Source: Chondrilla cf. caribensis
Taxonomy: Eukaryota; Porifera; Demospongiae; Chondrillida; Chondrillidae
Assembly (NCBI GenBank): GCA_964020155.1
Contig: OZ026552.1
Location: 1,121,001-1,185,000, forward strand
Reading direction: 5' to 3'
DNA length: 64,000 nucleotides
Positions 56,835-64,000 of the stretch are shown here, one piece after another. Numbering within the stretch: position 1 is the stretch's first letter; each line of letters opens with the position of its first letter. The notes beneath the pieces are model-generated. The model was not told the origin of the DNA and searched no databases. It saw only the letters and a program-made list of their open reading frames with translations. The position numbers and the translations under genes were made by a program.

Positions 56835-59159
56835 TCAAAATATAGCTACTTGTTTGTCACTGTTCAGTGTAACAAGAAGATCTCCACTGTGGTCAATTGC
56901 TAGACCAAAAGGTCCAGAGCCAACTCGAAACCAGTGAATGACCTGTCCTGTTGTATTGAAGATGACAACACGATTGTTATCACGTTCAGCAACTAACACA
57001 TGACCATCAGCAGTGATGAGGATGCCAAGAGGCCAGTTGAGTTGCCCTTTACCAAACTCTCTTTGGAATACACCGTCTGGACTGAATACTTGGACACAAT
57101 GGTTGTAGTCAGTGACGTACATGTCCCCATCAGGTGAGATGGCTACTGCACTGGGGCAGTCGAACTGTCCAGGACCACTACCTCGTGATCCAATGGTACG
57201 TATGATCTGACCCTCCAGGATGAAGATGGATATCCTGTGGTTCCCATTGTCTGCAACATAAACTCGATTGTTGCTCACTGTCACTCCCCAGGGATTGGAA
57301 AGGTGACCAACACCAAACTGTCTAACAAAGGTTCCATCCATTCTGAACTTTTCAATACGATGGTTACGACAATTACAAACATACAACAGCCCATCAGCAT
57401 CTACAGCTATACCAGTAGGAAAGTCTAGCTGTCCATTTCCACTTCCATGTTGACCGAATGATCTGATGTGCTTCCTCTGCTCATCAAACACATGAATCTG
57501 ATGGCTGTTGTGGTCGGCAATGAATGTGTGGCCATTTGGAGCTACTGCAATACCCCAAGGACCACCTGGTTGTTGAGGGAAGTTGAGATGTCCCTTCTTT
57601 GCTCTGAGTTCTGCAACATTCTTATTGAGCTTTACTGGCTTCAGTAGGAAGTCCACTCCAAACGGACTACCTCTAACATCACTCCCGTTCACTAGAATGG
57701 ACAGATCACATACTCCTGTGTAGGTGATAGGCAAGGATAAAGTGTACTGTCCGTTCTCATCATCCACTACCCTCGCTTTGATGGCTGGACCTGGGATGGG
57801 GGACTTGGGACGAAGGAAGGCCTCAACTTTATCACCTCCTCTTGTACATCGGATGTTCTTGCTGTCGAATGTGTTCAGCATCAGTGTTATCGGTTCGAAT
57901 CTGTTCAATCGCACAGTCTCTGGTTTGGGCTCCACTGTACAGTTGACAGGACAGGCTCCATCTTCTACAACACCAAATTCTCTGATTGACTTCAAAAGAG
58001 CATCCTGGTTTGTGGGGTCAAAGGTCACCACCTGAGACACTGTGTGCTCAAACTCTTCCTGACACCATTTTGAGGTGAGAACGGATTGTTGTGTTTGGAC
58101 AAGATCCTTACTAGCTATCACATCATGACTGCTACCACTGGTGAGGAAAAACTGAAGGGAGGATTGAGTGTTTGCTGACATCTCCTTTTCTCTCTTAGCA
58201 GCTGGGAGTTTCGAACTGATTTTACGCTTCTTCTCTTCTGCTTTGGCTATAACCAGTCTACAAAGTTCCTCCTTCCTCTCATCCACAACCTGATGGATGT
58301 TCTGAAAGGCTGTGTTGATATCGTGGAGTGCGGCCTCTTTCATCTCATCCACAGTTCTGATCTGAGTCTGGAACTCCTTCTCAATCTTCTGGTACTTCCT
58401 CTCATAGCAGACAGCAGTCTGACGAGCAATCTTCACAGACTGAGTGTGACGATGGGACACACTAGCATCAAGAAACACTGGAATGTGTGAGGATTTGCGG
58501 TCCACGGCACATGCTTGACACATGAGTGCATTACACTGTTCACAGCAATACTCGAGAATCTTCCCATTGTGTTGGGGACAGGTACTGGGTGTGGTGCTCT
58601 TTGGAGAAAGAGTCTGGATATCTTGAGGGGTTAGGGAACGCATCTCGGTCAAAGTCTTCACTATGTGGTCTTCAAATGAATCAACCATTTCGTGTATGTC
58701 ATGGCAACGTTCACACATAAATTTGGTACAGTCTGTACAGAACACAGTCGAAGGTGAGTCACCACTCTTACATCGCTTGTTGCCACAAGGAATGGGGATG
58801 TTCTTGGTCACTTTCTGCACAATCTTCATTCCTTCAATATACCGAGCTAGGGGACCGTTTGGTACAGGAACACAACGTAGGCTGTCCACTCTACACTCAC
58901 TCTCCAACATCGTCCTGTCATTACAGTGAGTGGATGTGTCTCCACATTGGGTGCACTTCAGTTGGCCATCTTTCACCTTCAAATTAGGAAGACAATCCTT
59001 GCACACTGAGTGTAGACAGCACAACAGATAAGGATTGTTCAGTTCTCTCTTACAGTGACCACATGTCACATCAGGTTCAACGACGACTGGTTCTTGTTCC
59101 TCCTGACGTGACGACTTGTCCTGTGAGGACTGATTAGCTGGAACTGGACCTTCGGCCAT
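56835..59159 (-). CDS. TRIM-NHL protein, copy 6
   Basis: Single coding exon of 774 aa from ATG at 59159 (MAEGPVPANQSSQDKSSRQE). RING complete. B-box 1 is CKSGDSPSTVFCTDC with its second half diverged (CERCHDIHEMVDSFEDH where copies 3-5 have CYGGH). B-box 2, coiled coil, filamin domain (short linker: DFLLKPVKLNKN lacks KPKP) and six NHL blades. Blade tips are again copy-specific: DHNSHQ, LDFPTG, CRNHR, FDCPSA, DYNHC, NWPLG, ERDNNR, SGPFG. Blade 3 also differs slightly (SNNRVYVADNGNHR). By family a RING-type E3 with RNA/protein-binding propeller. Confidence 0.93.
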   Translation of the reverse strand: MAEGPVPANQSSQDKSSRQEEQEPVVVEPDVTCGHCKRELNNPYLLCCLHSVCKDCLPNLKVKDGQLKCTQCGDTSTHCNDRTMLESECRVDSLRCVPVPNGPLARYIEGMKIVQKVTKNIPIPCGNKRCKSGDSPSTVFCTDCTKFMCERCHDIHEMVDSFEDHIVKTLTEMRSLTPQDIQTLSPKSTTPSTCPQHNGKILEYCCEQCNALMCQACAVDRKSSHIPVFLDASVSHRHTQSVKIARQTAVCYERKYQKIEKEFQTQIRTVDEMKEAALHDINTAFQNIHQVVDERKEELCRLVIAKAEEKKRKISSKLPAAKREKEMSANTQSSLQFFLTSGSSHDVIASKDLVQTQQSVLTSKWCQEEFEHTVSQVVTFDPTNQDALLKSIREFGVVEDGACPVNCTVEPKPETVRLNRFEPITLMLNTFDSKNIRCTRGGDKVEAFLRPKSPIPGPAIKARVVDDENGQYTLSLPITYTGVCDLSILVNGSDVRGSPFGVDFLLKPVKLNKNVAELRAKKGHLNFPQQPGGPWGIAVAPNGHTFIADHNSHQIHVFDEQRKHIRSFGQHGSGNGQLDFPTGIAVDADGLLYVCNCRNHRIEKFRMDGTFVRQFGVGHLSNPWGVTVSNNRVYVADNGNHRISIFILEGQIIRTIGSRGSGPGQFDCPSAVAISPDGDMYVTDYNHCVQVFSPDGVFQREFGKGQLNWPLGILITADGHVLVAERDNNRVVIFNTTGQVIHWFRVGSGPFGLAIDHSGDLLVTLNSDKQVAIF

Positions 59160-59173
59160 TTTACTTCTTTACT

Positions 59174-60276
59174 CTGAAATATAGAGGAAGACAAATTTCA
59201 GATTGGATGTTTCAATCGAGACCGTTGATATCAACACATAATGCATGTACGTGAATGGACCTGATTATGCTAGGGAATACACATTGTCAAGGTGAACTTT
59301 AAACTTTAACGGACAACTTGTTGTACATGAACTTTGGATTGAAGGTTGTCATGTTGCAACAACACAAACTGCTCATTTTAATATGAAGTGGTTGCGGACA
59401 CCAAAGAGTCCATTCAACCCCACATTCATCATAAAATATCTACTATCAGTATTATAGTGTACAAGCTATACAATCTGACACAAACTGCATACAAATGCAG
59501 GAGAATGGGATGATTGACCATATTATTAAGTTACCTGCAACTCAAACTACTATTTCCAATATAAGCACAAGTGGTTGTAGACTCCAAAGAGTCCAATCAA
59601 CCTGACATTCATCATAAAATACCTAGTCTCAGCATTACAGTGTACAGCAGCTATACAATCCTCACATTATCCATAGGAGTGACATTAACAGGATATTGTA
59701 CCAAGTGTGCTGACAAGGATACTCATGAAGTAGACAAGTTGTATCACAGGTTATGTAGTACGTGTAGTCTATGGGATCACCTAGGAAGAACGATCACTGC
59801 CGTTTCCTTGAACAATGACGTATACCCTACCCCTATACCTCTATCTCTACTGCTGAAAACCTAACTCCACCCTACCCCTACCTCTAACACCTAATTCTAC
59901 CCCCCCCCCCCACCCCTACCTCTAACACCTAATTCTACCCCCACCCCACCCCTACCTCTAACACCTAATTCTACCCCCCCCCCACCCCCCACCCCTATCT
60001 CTAATCTGCACCATACCCTACCCCCTACCCCCACTTTTCACCCTGATGTCACCACAGCTGTAAAATAGCCGTGAAACGGCTGTGAACGTTCTTCCTAGGT
60101 GATCCAAGATATCTAGAGTACATGTATACGCTAACTGATGTTTACCATGCAAGCAATGTTCTAACAGGCCGGCGAATGGCTATAGTGATAATTTCTTTAG
60201 AAGTAGTGAACGTAGCTACACAAAATGTTAACTAAGTCCCTTAACAAACCTATCTTCTATTCGAGGATAAACGTAC
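59174..60276 (-). other. 5'-UTR intron of TRIM-NHL copy 6 (alpha/beta recombinant, with MITE)
   Basis: Donor TTCAAG|GTACGT (start 60276), acceptor ATATTTCAG|AGTAAAG (end 59174). The gene-proximal 300 bases are class alpha (GAAGACAAATTTCAGATTGG), then at about 59480 the sequence becomes class beta (GACACAAACTGCATACAAAT). A 332-base MITE enlarges the intron to 1.1 kb. Confidence 0.7.
59774..60105. mobile_element. 332-base MITE with perfect 19-base ends and internal C-rich tandem repeats
   Basis: GGATCACCTAGGAAGAACG at the left is matched exactly, as reverse complement, by CGTTCTTCCTAGGTGATCC at the right. The interior is four copies of a roughly 30-base C-rich unit (CCCCTACCTCTAACACC-TAATTCTACC) and a hairpin AGCCGTGAAACGGCT. 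No coding capacity. The other TRIM-NHL introns lack it. Confidence 0.85.
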
Positions 60277-60470
60277 CTTGAAAACGATTGAACAAGGTGC
60301 CGGATCCACAAAATGCGATACAATGTAGACTAGAATGTTATGAAAGGACGACCGAAGCTTTCTACGAAAAATATTATAGCTAGAGGGCGTTTCTCAGAAT
60401 CACTCGAGCGCGTGGCTTCTCGGATCACGTGACACAACTCTACGTCCCGCCCCCTACTAACTACTACTAT
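60277..60470 (-). promoter_or_regulatory. Promoter of TRIM-NHL copy 6 with E-box
   Basis: CACGTG at 60426-60431 in GGATCACGTGACACAAC, then GC box TACGTCCCGCCCCCTACTAA at about 60440-60460. Confidence 0.55.
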
Positions 60471-60649
60471 AAACCTTCACAATTGAAATTCCCATCAATT
60501 ATGAATGCAAATTACATAATGTAATGTAGAGAATCAGCAGTGAAGTTCTTTTATATTTCAACTTCAGCTTCATCTGGAGAAAGAAGAGGATGCAGTTTAA
60601 AAGAGTGAATTGAACAAAACATGTATGTATACCGCCCACACATGCCCAT

Positions 60650-60671
60650 CACACACACACACACATGCTCA

Positions 60672-60736
<65 letters not shown>

Positions 60737-60773
60737 CACGCACACACACGCACACACACACACACAATGCTCA

Positions 60774-60854
<81 letters not shown>
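60650..60854. repeat. CA microsatellite with three ATGCTCATC interruptions
   Basis: (CA)n separated by TGCTCATCACAC motifs; the motif derives from the flank GCCCATCACAC, so part of the flank was amplified with the CA run. Confidence 0.9.
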
Positions 60855-60856
<2 letters not shown>

Positions 60857-61082
60857 TTGTTATTCATAAATATGACTGTACATAAATGAACACACACAAA
60901 CATACACATGTACATTGTTAACATGTACAATATCTCCAGAGTAGGAGAGCCTATTCAACCTGGGAGGTCACACACCCAGTAGGCTATCATATAAGGTACC
61001 ACATGTACACTACACACACATACACTTAGTCTAATGCTAACATATGCAAACAAACAAATATTCATGTACATAGACTATCACA

Positions 61083-61578
61083 TGTACAGACCAGCAATAG
61101 GTAGTGTTAGTATCAACCAGCACAGACCCTCTATACCACATATACTGGGAGTGTACACAGAGTATCTACGTTATACGGTACATGTACAAACTATACTTGA
61201 CATGCACACTCACTGTGCTCGAGGTAAACACGTGGTGATTAACAGAAGAAAACCTGTCGAGGCGGATCGTGTGCAGTACAGCTACCATGCATAGGTTTCT
61301 CATACAATGTTCACTTCAGATCAGATGTGATGTTGTCTCGCTATGATGTGCTGGTTGAATACAACAAGTGCTTCCTGTCTCCATACATACAGGAACTTGA
61401 CGACCTTGTTGTTTCTGAGAAATGTACAATTCTTGAATTTGAATCAGGAGGTGTGACCAGTAGGAAGCTTCCACCAGTGCAACAAGTCCTACACACAATA
61501 AATAAGTACAATGACACTCACTTGATGTGCCACAATTGGCTTGGGAAATTAAAGTCAACTTTCCATTTTGTCATATAA
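61083..61578 (+). CDS. Unrecognised class beta reading frame, best-preserved copy
   Basis: Two plus-strand frames lie in tandem. 61083-61294 encodes YHMYRPAIGSVSINQHRPSI... HILGVYTEYLRYTVHVQ and CARGKHVVINRRKPV. 61300-61578 encodes SDVMLSRYDVLVEYNKCFLS, PYIQELDDLVVSEKCTILEF and RKLPPVQQVLHTINKYN. They are offset by one base and would need an intron or a frameshift to join. Homologous copies at 21.3-21.9 and 51.9-52.4 kb are broken. The second frame looks like a compact globular protein piece, but I recognise no family. Confidence 0.4.
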
Positions 61579-61582
61579 TGCA

Positions 61583-61660
61583 TAGGCGGTGGAACAGGGG
61601 GGGCCAGGGGGGCCATGGCCCCCCCACTCATCACAATTGTGGGGCCAAGAATGTCTATGT
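61583..61660. mobile_element. Fragment of the CATAGGCGG GC-rich MITE
   Basis: GCATAGGCGGTGGAACAGGG and GGCCATGGCCCCCCCACTCA match the reverse complement of the right half of the element at 14479-14648. The other end was not found, so it is partial or diverged. Confidence 0.65.
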
Positions 61661-62335
61661 AGAGTATTACATGCATGGACGCAAATCTACTGTGTATACT
61701 CACACCATGCTAATGAACCTGTGGCAGGAGTTTGGTGTAGATCAAGTGGTTATGCATGTTAAGGAATGGTTTGAGTAACTGTACATACACATGAAATATA
61801 CACATACATGTAGGATACTACATACAGCCTCCAATGATTTCCTGGATTTTAATGGGGATTTCGTTTCTAACAGAAATTACACCTGTACATTGAGTCAACA
61901 TGTACAGTAGATGTACAGTATTATACCTGTACAGGGAGACAACATGTATATACATCCTAGGAGGACACTCACACACACTGGATTTATATCACATTATCAC
62001 ACCAAACTCACCTCTTGGGTCAAATGAGACATCTCATAGATGTTGACATAGCATGGTCCGGACACAGTCAGTACTACTGGTCAGTTGACTGGGACACTGT
62101 ATATCTCCACAACTGATCATGAGTTATTGTCGAGTTGACCAATTGAACGTTGTTCACGTTCCACAATTATCTTTGTTTGGTTGTATGATAGGTGAGGAGT
62201 CGAGTAAGAAACGCTTGAATGTGACTAGGAATAAATTAGTAGAGCTGCCATGCCATGCACGGTTAGCCAGTAGCTAAGCTGGATGTGAACCGCGTGTTCT
62301 GGGAAAATCCTGCGAAATACATAAAATCCAAAACA

Positions 62336-62446
62336 AATTTCTGCTAAACTCTTCTCTTCATGCCATTTTCTCCCTATACGGTGTCCCCTGTCCACGAAGG
62401 ACGTCTCCCGTGTTCTGTGGTAGTCGTCGGTCATTTTGGCCAAAAT
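62336..62446 (-). CDS. Short conserved frame MTDDYHRTRE, second intact copy
   Basis: MTDDYHRTRETSFVDRGHRI then GRKWHEEKSLAEICF. Upstream (plus-strand right) is a conserved non-coding leader (CCTAAATTAAAGGG-type sequence). On the opposite strand, 100 bases to the right, ATGGACGAGTTGCTTGCTGG opens a very short frame, so the block may be a shared divergent promoter region. Role unknown. Confidence 0.3.
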
Positions 62447-63392
62447 AGGAAACCCTTTAATTTGGGACAGGAGGCGTGACCAGTGAAAAATTAACGATGC
62501 ATGCAATAGCTAATCTGCTTTATAGAGCTCATCGTCAGTGTCCGGGTTCCATGGACGAGTTGCTTGCTGGTCTTGTTTAGTGCATTTCATTGAAAAGTTC
62601 CTCTCCAATGCTTGTAAACGCACATATCTTCACATTCAGTGCAAGTAGAGCTAGTGTACCTCGTGTACACTATATCATTGTAGCTGTCTCTATTCCCATG
62701 GTAACTCATCTATTCCTCGTGAGGCCTACTATGCAGTTATAGTGGCATTGATTGGTGTGTTCAAATCTGTACCTGCTCTCTGACAGTTTGCACTGTATGT
62801 ACATGCATGTAGTGTGTACATGTTTATGTAGCTACATGTCCTATAACCTGCTTATTCCATGTTTCTTGTTTTCAAGCTCCTCTTCATTCTACTGTCAGAT
62901 CAATACAGATATCCGGATCATACCTAATTGTCCATAATCTTATCTGTTATTTCCTCACCAATGTTTGCTGATCTTGCTGTTTTCAGCACACAGCACGCTG
63001 TACTGTGTGAATTACTATAGTGTACATTGTATGTGCGTGTACTGAGCTGTACTGTAGGCAGAATTTAGAGAAGGTGGTCCACATTTGATGGGTTGCTGTT
63101 AGCAGAGTGTTAAACCTTCATAAAACCCTACCTCCACCCCTCCATACAGTCACAATGTGTGCTTTGAATTCCAGAACCTGAGAGTCTTTAGGGGGTTCCT
63201 ATGAACACAGCACCCCCTACCTACAGGGCTGCTGTGTATGTTCTGTACTGTATGGTACATATACGTAAGTATATTGTATGTATGCATATTGTGGTCTATT
63301 CTGTGTACATACAATATAGTACATGTACATTGTATTTATGTTTGTACTGTGGTCAACTGTGTGTACACACTGTACAATACTTGTATGTATCC

Positions 63393-63482
63393 CAATGCCT
63401 ATCTGCCCCCTCAGAATGGACCTGCTTCAGTACACACTAGCTCCTCTAAGAGTGAGGAATCTCAACATCAACTCATTGTAAG
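63393..63482 (+). pseudogene. CEP57-associated upstream exon, last unit
   Basis: Copy of 24103-24188 without the acceptor AG (TATCCCAATGCC) and with an extra C. The right end of the window (63490-64000) continues with intron sequence closely matching 24190-24690, so a further CEP57-like copy probably lies beyond the window. Confidence 0.5.
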
Positions 63483-64000
63483 GTGAGAGGGGTCAGCCAG
63501 TGGCTGTAAGCAGTGTGCATACACAATGTGGACACATGCACTGTTGTCTCTTTTCTGGATGTGAACCATTTGTTGTATACCATACATCAGAATTGTGTTT
63601 ACAAAGTGTATATGGAGACTGGGCGGCCCATGATGTACGTGACCAGTGACAAAACATAAATTAACCTGTCCAGTCACCAAGATATCTATAGTACCTCCAT
63701 ATTGGAATCTGCATGCAAAAGTAAATGCATTATCTTATGAACAATGGGGATCATTTGTGACTGGCAACAAATATATCTTTTCGGTCACCACGAGGTCCAT
63801 ATCACCTTCAGGAGGGTGTACATCCATCAGTATTTGTGCTATGGTGCAATACATTGACACCAGATTGGCTGTGGTGATTCAGAAATGGAATTTGACATTT
63901 TGGCTGGTCGTCACAAGGCCTATTCACACCATCTCACTGTTGTCCATACTGATCCTATGTACATGCATATGTGCTTACATATGTACGTATGACATTGTAT

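Noticed and set aside
61316..61558. Minus-strand 80-aa frame over the class beta region
   Set aside because: The plus-strand frame is longer and shared better between copies; the minus frame shows no recognisable features.

Overview
The window is nuclear DNA from an animal. It carries RING/B-box/filamin/NHL (TRIM-NHL) genes with a spliced 5' leader, CEP57-type centrosomal exons with GT/AG introns, long CA/GT microsatellites, minisatellites and many small non-autonomous transposons. There are no bacterial-style operons. A sponge or another early-branching invertebrate is plausible (compact gene spacing, one-exon coding regions, abundant GTAC/ACATGT words), but this is a low-confidence guess and no species marker was recognised.

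The layout is one segmental unit of about 9-12 kb repeated roughly six times. Read left to right, a unit holds: (i) a TRIM-NHL gene on the minus strand, coded in one exon (774-779 aa when complete); (ii) its 5'-UTR intron, splice donor, non-coding first exon and a promoter that usually has a CACGTG E-box next to a C-rich GC box; (iii) a CA microsatellite block; (iv) a spacer of class alpha (units at about 7-9.4 and 30-32.4 kb) or class beta (about 20-22, 51-52.5 and 61-62 kb, with an unrecognised plus-strand reading frame); (v) a conserved block with a short minus-strand reading frame starting MTDDYHRTRE; (vi) plus-strand exons of a CEP57-like C-terminal microtubule-binding region, which converge on the next TRIM-NHL gene.

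Complete TRIM-NHL reading frames lie at 3898-6231, 16455-18794, 27065-29395, 47926-50256 and 56835-59159. A sixth (41166-42986) has lost its C-terminal blades in a tail-to-tail fusion with a CEP57 exon. Further relics lie at 750-1085 (inverted), 14065-14190, 15041-15365, 36800-36995 and 37820-38012. The CEP57-like exons are complete and in phase only at 24881-26292 (a 251-codon frame); the other copies lack exons, are frameshifted or are truncated. Two units (46.6-47.3 and 55.66-55.79 kb) carry decayed protein-kinase exons instead of the last CEP57 exons.

The most interesting signal is in the TRIM-NHL array. RING, coiled coil and filamin domain are nearly identical between copies. Differences concentrate in B-box 1, which exists as two unlike cassettes, and at the same positions of successive NHL blades, the loops expected on the ligand-binding face of the propeller. 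All five full-length copies stay open while neighbouring CEP57 copies decay. This looks like a clustered, recombining family of E3-ligase-type proteins with a diversified recognition surface. It is an inference that needs selection tests and expression data.
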